From the NCBI GenBank assembly GCA_016744675.1, contig JADGDX010000011.1, positions 1-64,000 of the forward strand: a stretch of 64,000 nt of DNA, given 5' to 3'. A program made the position numbers and the translations under genes. Below the pieces are notes generated by a model, which was given only the letters and a program-made list of their open reading frames with translations, searched no databases and was not told the origin of the DNA. Each line of letters opens with the position of its first letter. The first letter of the stretch is position 1. Source of the stretch: Desulfuromusa sp. GTDB lineage: Bacteria > Desulfobacterota > Desulfuromonadia > Desulfuromonadales > Geopsychrobacteraceae. Shown here piece by piece: positions 9,533 to 19,647 of the stretch.

Positions 9533-10597
9533 TTAATAATCTTCCAAAATCTCATATTCCGTCGTTCGCTGTGCCGGGACAAACCCTGCACCACGAACCA
9601 GTTCAACAATATCATCTTGCGTCATTCTGAAAGAACAGCCCGCAGCCGCGACAACATTCTCTTCAAGCATTGTCCCGCCTAAGTCATTGCCACCAAACGA
9701 GAGGGCGACCTGGGCCATGCGTGCCCCTTGCGTCACCCAACTGGCCTGAATATTTTCAATATTGTCGAGCACAATCCGCGAGACAGCCAAGACCTTAAGG
9801 TACTCGATCCCACTCGCCGACTCTCCACCAAGTTCAGTATTGTCGGGCTGAAACGACCATGGGATAAACGCTGTAAAACCACCTGTTCGATCTTGTATTT
9901 CACGAATTCTAAACAGATGCTCTATGATCTCATCGGGCTGTTCGGTGCTACCAAACATCATCGTTGCAGTTGTTCGCATTCCAAGGCGGTGTGCTTCCTC
10001 CATCACCCAAGCCCATTTTTTCCAACCAATCTTGTTCGGAGATATTTCCTGACGAACTCGATCGACCAGAATTTCAGCACCACCACCCGGGACGGAAGCC
10101 AAACCGGAGGCCTGTAAGCGCTGCAAACACTCTTCCATCGTCAAATCAGAAAGCTTTGCGATATGGATCACTTCTGCTGGCGAGAGGGAATGAATCTGAA
10201 CTTGTGGGAAACGTTCTCTGAGCTGCCGAAAGAGATTTTCAAACCAGTCAATATCCAGGGTCGGGTGCAGCCCTCCCTGCATTAACAATTGAGTTCCTCC
10301 GTTATCGACCAGCTCTTGTACTTTGGCAAAGATCGTCTCAAGATCGAGCAGGTAGGCATCATCTGCATCAGCAGAGCGGTAGAATGCACAGAATTTACAC
10401 TGCGATTCGCAAACATTACTGTAATTTACATTGCGATCAACAACAAAAGTCACCCGATTTTCAGGATGCTTCTTCCGCCGAATTTCGTCAGCTAATTTGC
10501 CGACCTGAAGCAGCTCAGCTTCAGTCAACAACCAGAGTGCGTCTTCACGATCAAGCGGCTGCCCTGTTTCTATTTTTCCTTGTATCTCAGAAATCAT
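9533..10597 (-). CDS. mqnC: Cyclic dehypoxanthine futalosine synthase (radical SAM)
   Basis: Radical-SAM CESQCKFCAF, PGGGAEIL, GFTAFIPWSFQPDNTEL. Confidence 0.92.
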   Translation of the reverse strand: MISEIQGKIETGQPLDREDALWLLTEAELLQVGKLADEIRRKKHPENRVTFVVDRNVNYSNVCESQCKFCAFYRSADADDAYLLDLETIFAKVQELVDNGGTQLLMQGGLHPTLDIDWFENLFRQLRERFPQVQIHSLSPAEVIHIAKLSDLTMEECLQRLQASGLASVPGGGAEILVDRVRQEISPNKIGWKKWAWVMEEAHRLGMRTTATMMFGSTEQPDEIIEHLFRIREIQDRTGGFTAFIPWSFQPDNTELGGESASGIEYLKVLAVSRIVLDNIENIQASWVTQGARMAQVALSFGGNDLGGTMLEENVVAAAGCSFRMTQDDIVELVRGAGFVPAQRTTEYEILEDY

Positions 10598-10600
10598 CTC

Positions 10601-11680
10601 TCAATAAACTTTCAATTCTTGATAAAGCGTATCTCGCTCCACCGGAGTTTTTCCTGCCTTGCGAATCAGGTTGATAATCCGATCTTTGCCAATCTCTTGT
10701 GGCGAATCAGCTCCAGCATCATGACCAATCTGTTCTTCGATCACAGTCCCATCCAGATCATTGACACCAAAGCAAAGTGCTGTCTGAGCAATTTTCATCC
10801 CCAGCATCACCCAATAGGCTTTGATGTGCTGGAAATTATCCAGATAAATTCGGCTGATCGCAAGGGCTTTGAGAGCATCGACACCACCAACCCCTTTGGC
10901 TCCAGGGACTCTGGTGTTATCCGGCTGAAAAGCAAGAGGGATAAAACTCTGGAAGCCCCCGGTACGATCCTGCAATTCGCGCAGGCGACGCATATGATCC
11001 ACCCGGTCAGAATAATTTTCCAGATGACCAAACAGCATAGTAGCGTTACTTTTTAACCCAGCGTGGTGAACCTGTTCGATAATTTCCAGCCAACGCTCCC
11101 CCGATATTTTTTCAGGACAAATTTTATCCCGCACCTCTTTGTTCAGAATTTCAGCCCCACCGCCAGGCATTGAGCCAAGTCCCGCTTCCTGTAATGCGTG
11201 GATCACCTCAAGTGTCGATGTCTTGCTGATTTTGGAAAAGTAATCAATCTCTACCGCGGTGAACGCCTTTACATGGAGTTGTGGTGAAACCGTCTTAATC
11301 GTACGGACCATATCAAGGTAAAACTCAAACGGAAGACGTGGGTGTAATCCCCCAACAGAATGGATTTCTGTTGCTCCGGCAGCAACGGCCTCTTGTGCTT
11401 TTTTTCGAATTCCATCAAGAGCCAGTGTGTAGCCATCATCCTCCCCTTCTAGCTTGGAAAAAGCGCAGAAGGTACACTGATTTACGCAAACATTGGTGTA
11501 ATTAATATGCCGATTAACATTGAAGTAAACGCGACCACCATTTTTCTTCCGATTCGCTTCCGCCGCCAGCTCACCAATCGCCAGCAGGTCGTTCGATTCA
11601 AACAACGCCATCGCTTCGGCATCGGTGACGCGTTGTTTTTTACTGACTTTATCTGTCAGTGTTTCAAATAAGTTTTTCAT
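10601..11680 (-). CDS. mqnE: Aminofutalosine synthase (radical SAM)
   Basis: Radical-SAM CVNQCTFCAFS, SVGGLHPRLPFEFYLDMVR, SFIPLAFQPDNTRV. Confidence 0.92.
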   Translation of the reverse strand: MKNLFETLTDKVSKKQRVTDAEAMALFESNDLLAIGELAAEANRKKNGGRVYFNVNRHINYTNVCVNQCTFCAFSKLEGEDDGYTLALDGIRKKAQEAVAAGATEIHSVGGLHPRLPFEFYLDMVRTIKTVSPQLHVKAFTAVEIDYFSKISKTSTLEVIHALQEAGLGSMPGGGAEILNKEVRDKICPEKISGERWLEIIEQVHHAGLKSNATMLFGHLENYSDRVDHMRRLRELQDRTGGFQSFIPLAFQPDNTRVPGAKGVGGVDALKALAISRIYLDNFQHIKAYWVMLGMKIAQTALCFGVNDLDGTVIEEQIGHDAGADSPQEIGKDRIINLIRKAGKTPVERDTLYQELKVY

Positions 11681-11691
11681 ATCGTCACATC

Positions 11692-11750
11692 TGTAGAGGC
11701 AACCCCCTGTGGTTGCCTGTCTTCATTTATGGGCAAGGGCAGGTACAGGG
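11692..11750. repeat. Degenerate intergenic repeat related to 8318-8370, with 8-bp hairpin
   Basis: AGGCAACC(11697-11704)-CCCTGT-GGTTGCCT(11711-11718) followed by GGGCAAGGGCAGGTACAGGGAC. Confidence 0.6.
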
Positions 11751-11768
11751 ACCGAATTCTAGTGTTTT

Positions 11769-12368
11769 CTATTTATCACCCCAACGCTTGAACAACTGAT
11801 GCTCGACGCCAAGGTTATCCAATATTTTTCCAACGACAAAATCAACCAGATCGGCCACAGTTTCTGGCTGCTGATAAAACCCAGGCATCGCCGGTAAAAT
11901 GTCTGCTCCAGCTTTAGACAAGCGCAGCAGATTCTCCAAATGAATCTGATTAAACGGAGTTTCACGCGGAACCAATAACAATTTCCTGTTCTCTTTCAAC
12001 GCAACATCGGCAACCCGCTCTAATAAGTTATCCGATAACCCTGCAGCAATTCGCCCTACCGTTCCCATGGAACAGGGGCAAATAACCACAGCATCTGGTG
12101 CACTCGATCCACTGGCAACAGGAACGAAAAAATCATCTATCCCATAATGGGATAAGTTATGTTCTGTGCTGAAATAATCCTTGAGTTGCTGTAAACATTC
12201 TTGTGGCTTTTCTGATGCTTCCAATTTTGCTTCAAAAGCCATCACTTGCCGTCCTGCATTGGTCAACAAAACTGTCACCTTCATTTGCGCACGTAACAAT
12301 TCCTCAACCAGACGCAACCCATAAATAGACCCGGAAGCTCCGGTGATGCCGACAACAATATGATCCAT
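11769..12368 (-). CDS. ubiX: UbiX-family flavin prenyltransferase
   Basis: 199 aa; VGITGASGSIYGLRLVEEL, CPCSMGTVGRIAAGLSDNLLERVADVALKE. Confidence 0.92.
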   Translation of the reverse strand: MDHIVVGITGASGSIYGLRLVEELLRAQMKVTVLLTNAGRQVMAFEAKLEASEKPQECLQQLKDYFSTEHNLSHYGIDDFFVPVASGSSAPDAVVICPCSMGTVGRIAAGLSDNLLERVADVALKENRKLLLVPRETPFNQIHLENLLRLSKAGADILPAMPGFYQQPETVADLVDFVVGKILDNLGVEHQLFKRWGDK

Positions 12369-12410
12369 AACGACCTATTTTCCTTACTACAAAGGACTGT
12401 ATTTCAGTGG

Positions 12411-13286
12411 CTAAGCTAACGCATCAATCAGGGTAAATACAAAAATAGTCACGCTGATATAACCATTCATATTAAAGAAAGCCGCATCCAGCTTTGACAG
12501 ATCGTCAGGCTTAACCAGCAGGTGTTCATAGCCTAGTAATCCCGCGACCACCACAACTCCGGCAACATAAATCCAGCCCAGTCCACTCCCCGGCAAGACC
12601 AGAAGCAGAAAAACCAGCATTAACCCGTGAAAAATTCGCACCAGAAGGAAGGATTTTTCTTTTCCAAGTTTCGATGGGACGGAATGCAATCCATGCTCAA
12701 CATCGTAATCATAATCTTGCAGAGCATAGAAAATATCGAACCCCGAAACCCAGAATAAAACGGCAATGCCCAAAGAGATAACGGGCCAACCCAGATCACC
12801 ACGCAGAGCAACCCAAGCACCAATAGGCGCGGCGGCTAAACACAGGCCAAGGACAACATGAGCAAGATGAGTGAAGCGTTTGCAATAAGCATAAAGGACA
12901 AAGAATGCAACAACAATGGGTGCTAATTTTAAACATAAAGGGTTCAGCATCCAGGCAGAAAAAAAGAAAATAATCAGGGCAACCAAAATAAAAGCACTGG
13001 CTTCAATAACTGAAATCTGTCCAGCAGGGATATGGCGATCTGCGGTGCGCGGATTACCGGCATCAATCTTGGCATCAATCAAGCGGTTCAAACCCATCGC
13101 AGCAGTTCTTGCACCAACCATTGCAACACAAATCCAGAAAACCTGACCTGCCCCCGGAGCCTTCCCACTAGCCAGCGCAGCCAGCACCACCCCCATCAAA
13201 GCAAAGGGGAAAGCAAATATCGTGTGAGAGAATTTAATCATCTCCAACAGGGCTTTTATTTTATCAAAAACTTGTACTTTATCCAT
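12411..13286 (-). CDS. UbiA-family prenyltransferase (MqnP-like)
   Basis: NRLIDAKIDAGNPRTADRHIPAG and YALQDYDYDVEHGLHSVP motifs; start at MDKVQVFDK (ORF opens at 13370). Confidence 0.88.
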   Translation of the reverse strand: MDKVQVFDKIKALLEMIKFSHTIFAFPFALMGVVLAALASGKAPGAGQVFWICVAMVGARTAAMGLNRLIDAKIDAGNPRTADRHIPAGQISVIEASAFILVALIIFFFSAWMLNPLCLKLAPIVVAFFVLYAYCKRFTHLAHVVLGLCLAAAPIGAWVALRGDLGWPVISLGIAVLFWVSGFDIFYALQDYDYDVEHGLHSVPSKLGKEKSFLLVRIFHGLMLVFLLLVLPGSGLGWIYVAGVVVVAGLLGYEHLLVKPDDLSKLDAAFFNMNGYISVTIFVFTLIDALA

Positions 13287-13404
13287 GCGAGCAGCGTCCC
13301 TTTTCAGCTTCAATTGACGAAGCGGACAATTTACACCCTGACAAGTCACGGAACAAGGCCTTTCAACCATTTGTTTCCAGCAAGAGCTCTGTTATGATCC
13401 CTTC

Positions 13405-13860
13405 ATGCCCGAACTATTCACCGAATATGGACTTATATCACTTTTTCTTGTCAGTTTCTGCGCATCAACCCTGTTGCCTCTCGGTTCTGAATGGTTACTG
13501 GTTGTCTTGCTCCTACAAGGAAGTCACCCTGCCTCAACCGTCGCAATCGCAACGCTAGGGAATTCTCTGGGGTCGGGCAGTACCTATTTCATTGGCAACT
13601 ATGGCAGTGATTGGGTGGTGAACAAACTTCTTAGAACTGATAAAAAGCACCAACAAAGAGCCGAATCGTGGTTTAACCGCTATGGAAGTTGGACTCTCTT
13701 GCTGGCTTGGCTCCCAGTTATCGGAGACCCTCTCTGTTTTGTCAGCGGAATGCTTAAAACTCCCCTGCTTCGCTTCTCCGTACTCGTGATAGCTGGCAAA
13801 GGGCTGCGCTACTCTGTTCTTGCTCTGTTAACATTGCAAGGCATAGAAAAACTCGGCTAA
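13405..13860 (+). CDS. DedA/YqaA-family membrane protein
   Basis: 151 aa, GSEWLLVVLL...GNSLGS..., several TM segments. Confidence 0.75.
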   Translation: MPELFTEYGLISLFLVSFCASTLLPLGSEWLLVVLLLQGSHPASTVAIATLGNSLGSGSTYFIGNYGSDWVVNKLLRTDKKHQQRAESWFNRYGSWTLLLAWLPVIGDPLCFVSGMLKTPLLRFSVLVIAGKGLRYSVLALLTLQGIEKLG

Positions 13861-13870
13861 AATATTTTTT

Positions 13871-15028
13871 GTGAGATATAACATGCTTTATACCCCTGCA
13901 TTTGCGGCTCTTTTTCTAGCAAATTTACTTATGGTTGCCAGTTTTTCTTCCTTTTTTCTTTTCCCTCTGTTTATTACTGAACATGGGGGAACGCATCAGG
14001 ATATCGGGATCATTATGGGTGCTTTTGCCCTCGCGTCAGCACTTTCGCGCCCTTGGATTTCAGAAATGATCGACCGGATTGGTCGCAAACGCAGCTTTAC
14101 TGTGGGTTGTGTTATTATGACAACCCTACCTCTGACCTATCTGCCATTGCATGGTCCACTTTCTGAGTATTACGTTGCCCTGCTTTTGATTCGGATTATT
14201 CATGGAATTGGCTTGGCTATCTGCTTTACCTCAATCTTCACCTTCATTGTCGATATCATTCCTGTCGGACGCCTCAATGAAGGAATCGGCATGTTTGGCA
14301 CCTCTGGCTTAATCGGAATGGCAATCGGTCCCATGGTCTCTGAACCTATTTTGCAGAACTTTGGCTTTTCCCCTTTTTTCTTGCTCACGGCAGGCTTTGC
14401 TGCAACAGCACTATTACTGCAAATGCCCGTCAAAGACTTGCACCACCAGCAGCCATCAACACTTCAAAAGCTCCCCTCTTTTTTCTCCCTGCTTAAGAAA
14501 CGAAAACAGCTCATCTGTGGAGGACTGGCGCTGTTATTTGGCTTCGGGCTAGCTGCAACGGGAAACTTCATAGCCCCATTTGCCCAAGAACGAGGGCTCA
14601 GCTACATATCACTTTATTATGTCGCTTATTCATGTGCAGCCATCGGAGTCCGTTTTTTTGCCGGAAAACTGGCCGATCGAATTGGAGAAAACCAGATCAT
14701 CCCCTGGGGCCTTTTATTAGCGGCGGGAGGCTTACTTCTGGTTCCGTTGGTTTATGGCAACCTGCTGTTACTAGTTGTTGGTTTCATCTTTGGAATTGGT
14801 CATGGCCTGCTGTTCCCCGCACTCAATGCTATGGCTGTACGCGATGAACCCTATGCGATCCGCGGCAAAGTCATCGGGATTTTTACTGGCGGCATTGATA
14901 CCGGGGTTTTCTGTGGGGCTTTCATTCTGGGAATGATCGGTGAGAGCACAGGCTTCACAGCCTTGTTTCTTTGTGCCGGAGGAATTCTCCTGAGCGGGCT
15001 CTATGTGTTTCGTTTAAGACCTATCTAA
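13871..15028 (+). CDS. MFS transporter
   Basis: 12-TM pattern; IDRIGRKRSF loop and second-half ADRIGENQ repeat. Confidence 0.88.
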   Translation: MRYNMLYTPAFAALFLANLLMVASFSSFFLFPLFITEHGGTHQDIGIIMGAFALASALSRPWISEMIDRIGRKRSFTVGCVIMTTLPLTYLPLHGPLSEYYVALLLIRIIHGIGLAICFTSIFTFIVDIIPVGRLNEGIGMFGTSGLIGMAIGPMVSEPILQNFGFSPFFLLTAGFAATALLLQMPVKDLHHQQPSTLQKLPSFFSLLKKRKQLICGGLALLFGFGLAATGNFIAPFAQERGLSYISLYYVAYSCAAIGVRFFAGKLADRIGENQIIPWGLLLAAGGLLLVPLVYGNLLLLVVGFIFGIGHGLLFPALNAMAVRDEPYAIRGKVIGIFTGGIDTGVFCGAFILGMIGESTGFTALFLCAGGILLSGLYVFRLRPI

Positions 15029-15081
15029 ATTGTACAGCTAAAAAGTGACCAACCTCAAAGAAACTTCCTCTGAACTTGAAA

Positions 15082-15381
15082 CTAATCCTTCATCAATTGC
15101 TGCATCATCATATCAGCCAAGCCGATGCCGCCTTGCTGAGCCGTGATTTTAGCTGCCTCCAAGTCTTGCATTTGAGCATAAATATCATCAGCATTGCCAC
15201 GCTGAATCAATCCGTCATCAGGAATCGTTTTTCGCATCTCTTTAAACATCTGCTGAATAAATATCGCCTCAAATTGCTGTGCTGACTCTCTCAACTTATC
15301 AGCATTCTGCCCTTTGTGAGGCTTGGATGGCGCTGGTGTTGCCTGACTGAGAAGCGCGGAAGAATCAATTCTAGGATCCAT
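15082..15381 (-). CDS. flgJ: Flagellar rod-binding protein FlgJ (rod-binding domain only)
   Basis: 99 aa; ESAQQFEAIFIQQMFKEMRKTIP; no peptidoglycan-hydrolase domain. Confidence 0.9.
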   Translation of the reverse strand: MDPRIDSSALLSQATPAPSKPHKGQNADKLRESAQQFEAIFIQQMFKEMRKTIPDDGLIQRGNADDIYAQMQDLEAAKITAQQGGIGLADMMMQQLMKD

Positions 15382-16490
15382 TATAAAACCACCAGATCAG
15401 CATAGAGTGCCCCAGAAGCTTTAATCGACTGGAAAATCGCAATCAAATCACGGGGTGTCGCCCCAATTGCATTTAAGGCAGATGCAACCTCGCCGATACT
15501 GACACCTTGCTCCAGCACAACCAGATTTCCGGCTTCTTCAACGATACCAATATCAGTTTCCGGAGTCACAACAGTCTCCCCTTCGGAAAAAGCCCTTGGC
15601 TGCGACACATTGCTCTGTTCGCTGATAATCAAGTTTAAATTACCGTGAGAGACAGCAACGGTAGAAATCCTAACCCCTTCTCCCATAACAATCGTCCCGG
15701 TCTTTTCGTTGACAACAATTCTGGCCACAGTATCGGGGATCACTGTTAAATGTTCGAGTTCAGCAACAAATTCCACGACACGACCCCGATAATCTTCGGG
15801 AATGGCAACCTGCATCTGTCCGGCATCAAGAGGATGGGCCGGATTGCCACCAAAGTGTTGGTTAACGGCTTCACTCATCCGCGACACGGTCGTAAAGTCA
15901 GAATCTTTCAAGCGATAGTTTAATTCAGACTCTTCACCAAAAACAAAAGGAACCTCTCGTTCAACTAACGCTCCATCCGGGACTCTAGCAGAGGTCGGAT
16001 GATTTTTTTGTACTTTGGCTGCCTCACCTCCAAATGCGAGAGAACCAACAACTAACGCCCCCTGAGCAACCGCATAGTGCTTTCCATCTGCAGCCTTTAA
16101 GGGGGTCATCAGCAAGGTTCCACCTGCAAGGTTTGCGGCATCACCAACCGAAGCGACCGAAACATCAATCGTGTTTCCTGCCCGGGAAAAAGGAGGAAGA
16201 TCTGCTGTGACAACAACGGCAGCAACATTAGCTACCTTAACCGTATCAGGATTGACCGTTACACCGAGTCGCTCCATCATGCTCACCAAGGATTGAATGG
16301 TGAACTGCGTACTAGAACTATCTCCGGTCCCGTTAAGACCGACCACCAGACCATAACCAATCAATTGATTGGAGCGCACCCCTTCTAACTTAGCCAGCTC
16401 TTTAATTCGGGAGGCTTCTGCTGTCGAAAGCAGCACAACGCCCCAGAGAATCAGCAGTGCGATGATAGTTTTATAGGTCAAATTTTTCAT
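15381..16490 (-). CDS. flgI: Flagellar P-ring protein FlgI
   Basis: ASRIKELAKLEGVRSNQLIGYGLVVGLNGTGD; ORF opens at 16544, signal-peptide start MKNLTYK at 16490. Confidence 0.96.
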   Translation of the reverse strand: MKNLTYKTIIALLILWGVVLLSTAEASRIKELAKLEGVRSNQLIGYGLVVGLNGTGDSSSTQFTIQSLVSMMERLGVTVNPDTVKVANVAAVVVTADLPPFSRAGNTIDVSVASVGDAANLAGGTLLMTPLKAADGKHYAVAQGALVVGSLAFGGEAAKVQKNHPTSARVPDGALVEREVPFVFGEESELNYRLKDSDFTTVSRMSEAVNQHFGGNPAHPLDAGQMQVAIPEDYRGRVVEFVAELEHLTVIPDTVARIVVNEKTGTIVMGEGVRISTVAVSHGNLNLIISEQSNVSQPRAFSEGETVVTPETDIGIVEEAGNLVVLEQGVSIGEVASALNAIGATPRDLIAIFQSIKASGALYADLVVL

Positions 16491-16605
16491 ATTGGTACTC
16501 CTGTATTCGCTCTTCGGCACAACCAAATTTACTCGGCTAATCATGAGTGTTCAAAGACAAGACACTCGAACCGCTGACCGACATTTTCATCAGCCATTAT
16601 CATAA

Positions 16606-17298
16606 CTAGAATGGCCAGACTTGGTCTAGCGCCCTTACCAGCCAGCCCTGCTGTTGCTTGTCGCTTATGATTCCTTCACCGATATAAGCTATCCGGGCAT
16701 TGAGAATATTTTTTGAATCAACAAGGTTCCGTGGGGAGACATCTGCAGCGCGCACAATCCCACTGAGCTTAACGATCTGCATCTCATTGTTCACCGTCAC
16801 AGTTTTATTACCTTCAAGTTTCAAATTCCCATTGGGCATAACTTCGACCACTTGTGTCGTTAATGTCGCAACTAGATTCTCCTTACGTGCTGTCTTGCCC
16901 CCGCCTTCAAAATCGTTTGTTGTTGTTGCATTCACGAGAGCGGTTGGGTCAATAGCACTATTGCCAATTTGACTGATATACTTTTCAAGCCCAAAGACAT
17001 TCGTTATCCCGGCGGACATACTACTTGTGCGATCGGTCTCAGTTGTTGCTTCCTTGCTTGCACTTGCATTTTCAACAATCACGACCGTAATAATGTCACC
17101 AACAGTACGTCCCTTCATGTCGACAAACATGCCACCACGACTTTCTGTCCACAAAGAACCCGCGGTCTGTGGTGGTGCAGGTTCAGTAACGATAGGAGCG
17201 ACAGGCTCAACATCATTTAAATCAACGCGTGATGCTGGACCGGCACAAGCCCCCAGCAATAAAATTGTCAACATCAGTAAAAACGTATTTTTCACCAT
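16606..17298 (-). CDS. flgH: Flagellar L-ring lipoprotein FlgH
   Basis: Lipobox LLGACAG, LWTESRGGMFVDMKGRTVGDIITVVI. Confidence 0.95.
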   Translation of the reverse strand: MVKNTFLLMLTILLLGACAGPASRVDLNDVEPVAPIVTEPAPPQTAGSLWTESRGGMFVDMKGRTVGDIITVVIVENASASKEATTETDRTSSMSAGITNVFGLEKYISQIGNSAIDPTALVNATTTNDFEGGGKTARKENLVATLTTQVVEVMPNGNLKLEGNKTVTVNNEMQIVKLSGIVRAADVSPRNLVDSKNILNARIAYIGEGIISDKQQQGWLVRALDQVWPF

Positions 17299-17299
17299 A

Positions 17300-18022
17300 T
17301 CAAAACTCCACTTTCACCAACCCGGGGGCAACCACCTGGCAAAGAACAACTTTACGAGAATTACTGTTCATCACCTGAATGGCCTCACCGGCTCGCCCAT
17401 CTTGTTTAGCTTCACCAGCTGCTGTCAGCATCAACCCTGAACCACGGGCCTCAATAACCACTCGCTCACCACGTTTGATAACCGGAGGAAATTCAACCTG
17501 CTGCCTTTGCAAAGGCTCGCCTAATCGTACTGAACGCTTGAGCCGTTTTCCAACAACATCATTAACAGAAAAAATTGGGGCCTTTAAACGGCTGACATCC
17601 TGATAACGCAATTCGACATTGCTTTCACCAAGAATCGTTCCGCGCCGTAGTGTTTCTGCAATAACAACGACATCTGCCAAAGCTTCCAAGACAACCCGTA
17701 CCGATTGATTCTTGACAATTTCTCCATCAACGCGCGTCATTAATGTCATCCGTCGACTTCCAATGACACTAGGCTTAGCGGGAATAATCTGGTGAGTAAT
17801 TTGCCCTTCAGGAACCCGATAAGAGTCAGGGAGAGTCATCGATTTGTAACGAAGGTCAATATGTGGCATCTGCATTGAATACTCAGTCAGAAAATCATTT
17901 AAGACCTGCTCCATTTCCTGCCGCTCAATCAGTTGAGAGGCCTGGGCAGAAGAAGCTTCTGTCTCGCCACAAACTATGATCGGAGTTGAAAAAACCAGAA
18001 ATAAACAGAGCAAATATTTCAT
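17300..18022 (-). CDS. flgA: FlgA P-ring assembly chaperone
   Basis: Signal peptide, SAF-like domain ending in IQVMNSNSRKVVLCQVVAPGLVKV. Confidence 0.93.
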   Translation of the reverse strand: MKYLLCLFLVFSTPIIVCGETEASSAQASQLIERQEMEQVLNDFLTEYSMQMPHIDLRYKSMTLPDSYRVPEGQITHQIIPAKPSVIGSRRMTLMTRVDGEIVKNQSVRVVLEALADVVVIAETLRRGTILGESNVELRYQDVSRLKAPIFSVNDVVGKRLKRSVRLGEPLQRQQVEFPPVIKRGERVVIEARGSGLMLTAAGEAKQDGRAGEAIQVMNSNSRKVVLCQVVAPGLVKVEF

Positions 18023-18033
18023 TGTTTTATCCT

Positions 18034-18819
18034 TTAACGAACCAACTGGCTGGTCATCTGTAACATTTCATCGGCTGTTTTGATCGCCTTGGAATTCACT
18101 TCGTAGGCGCGCTGTCCAGCAATCATATTAACCATCTCTTCCATAATATTTACGTTTGATCCTTCCAGAAACCCCTGTGATAACGTTCCAAACCCTTCTT
18201 CTCCGGGAGTTCCCGACGAAGGAGCGCCGGTTGTCGGTGTTTCTGCATAAAGGTTACGCCCCAAACTGCTTAAGCCTGAAGGGTTTCCAAAACGAAACAG
18301 CTCCATCGTCCCCACCTGAGTCGAGGCACTTTCGCCATCGAGAAGAACATCAACCGTTCCACCGCTGCCAATCGTGATCGAGGTCGACCCTTCTGGAATA
18401 ACAATTTCTGGAAGAATCGGATAACCATCGGAAGTCACCAAACGCCCGGTACTGTCCTTCTTCAACGCACCAGAGCGGGTATAAGCCTCACTGCCATCGG
18501 GCAGGTTGACCTGAAAAAAACCTTGCCCTTCAATGGCAACATCAAGCTCATTGTCGGTCTGCTGGAAATCACCTGAGGTGAATACTTTTTGTACCGCAGC
18601 AACGCGAGATCCAAGACCAACCTGAACACCCGTTGGAACCTCTCCACCATCAACTCCAGTTCCTGCGGCACGACTGGTCTGATAAAGAATATCCTGAAAA
18701 TCGGCACGACTTTTTTTAAAGCCGGAACTATTGACGTTGGCCAGATTATTGGCAATCACGTCCATATTGACCTGTTGTGATTGCATTCCAGTTGATGCCG
18801 TCCATAGTGCTCTGATCAT
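18034..18819 (-). CDS. flgG: Flagellar distal rod protein FlgG
   Basis: [47 protein letters not shown]. Confidence 0.97.
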   Translation of the reverse strand: MIRALWTASTGMQSQQVNMDVIANNLANVNSSGFKKSRADFQDILYQTSRAAGTGVDGGEVPTGVQVGLGSRVAAVQKVFTSGDFQQTDNELDVAIEGQGFFQVNLPDGSEAYTRSGALKKDSTGRLVTSDGYPILPEIVIPEGSTSITIGSGGTVDVLLDGESASTQVGTMELFRFGNPSGLSSLGRNLYAETPTTGAPSSGTPGEEGFGTLSQGFLEGSNVNIMEEMVNMIAGQRAYEVNSKAIKTADEMLQMTSQLVR

Positions 18820-18863
18820 ATCTAACTCCTTCTACACTGGCGTGTCTTACGCCTTTAAATACT

Positions 18864-19592
18864 CTATTGAACCAGGCCAATTTCAGCAGCCTTGCTGCCC
18901 ATATCGCTATATATTTTTAATGCTTTCTGAGTTGATTCAAATGCGCGGAGATTTGAGGTCATCCGCACCATCTCTTTCATCATGTCGATATTGGATGCTT
19001 CAAGATTTTTCTGTACAATCTGTGGATCGGGGTGCTGCTCTGGCTGGATATCACCCGAAGGCCTAAACATTTCACCACCAATTCGTTGCAAAACAGAGGT
19101 GTCGGCAAACTGAAATAATCCAACCTGTCCGACTTTTTCCTGCCCCGCCCATATCGAACCATCAGCTCCGATATCAACATCTGAATGTGGCAAAACAATC
19201 TCTCCCCCACCAGACCCCATCACGGCTAAACCATTAGTGTCAACCAGGGTTCCATTACCATTAAGTTGAAAATCTCCCTTGCGGGCATAACCAAAGCTGC
19301 CATCACTGCGCTGAATTTGGAAAAATCCATCGCCGTTGATTGCCAGATCCAGAGGATCACCGCTGAACTCAATATGTCCGGGAGTAAAATCAATTTCCTG
19401 TTCTGTCAGACGGCTATAATTGACCCCTTTGGTTGCCAAGCCAGACTTCGCTTCTCCAAGCCTAGCTTCAAACGTTACCATCCCCTTTTTATAGCCGGGA
19501 GTTTTTGCCGCAGCCAGGTGTTCACTGATGTTTTCTAACATCTGCATCCGCGAGACTGCTCCTGAAATTGCTCCATATTTACCACTTGACAT
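18864..19592 (-). CDS. flgF: Flagellar rod protein FlgF
   Basis: Rod/hook family, LDLAINGDGFFQIQ, located beside flgG. Confidence 0.9.
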   Translation of the reverse strand: MSSGKYGAISGAVSRMQMLENISEHLAAAKTPGYKKGMVTFEARLGEAKSGLATKGVNYSRLTEQEIDFTPGHIEFSGDPLDLAINGDGFFQIQRSDGSFGYARKGDFQLNGNGTLVDTNGLAVMGSGGGEIVLPHSDVDIGADGSIWAGQEKVGQVGLFQFADTSVLQRIGGEMFRPSGDIQPEQHPDPQIVQKNLEASNIDMMKEMVRMTSNLRAFESTQKALKIYSDMGSKAAEIGLVQ

Positions 19593-19647
19593 CCGGCTTC
19601 TCCAATTCTAACTGATGCCTACTTGTCGACCTGCCAACCATAAATCT

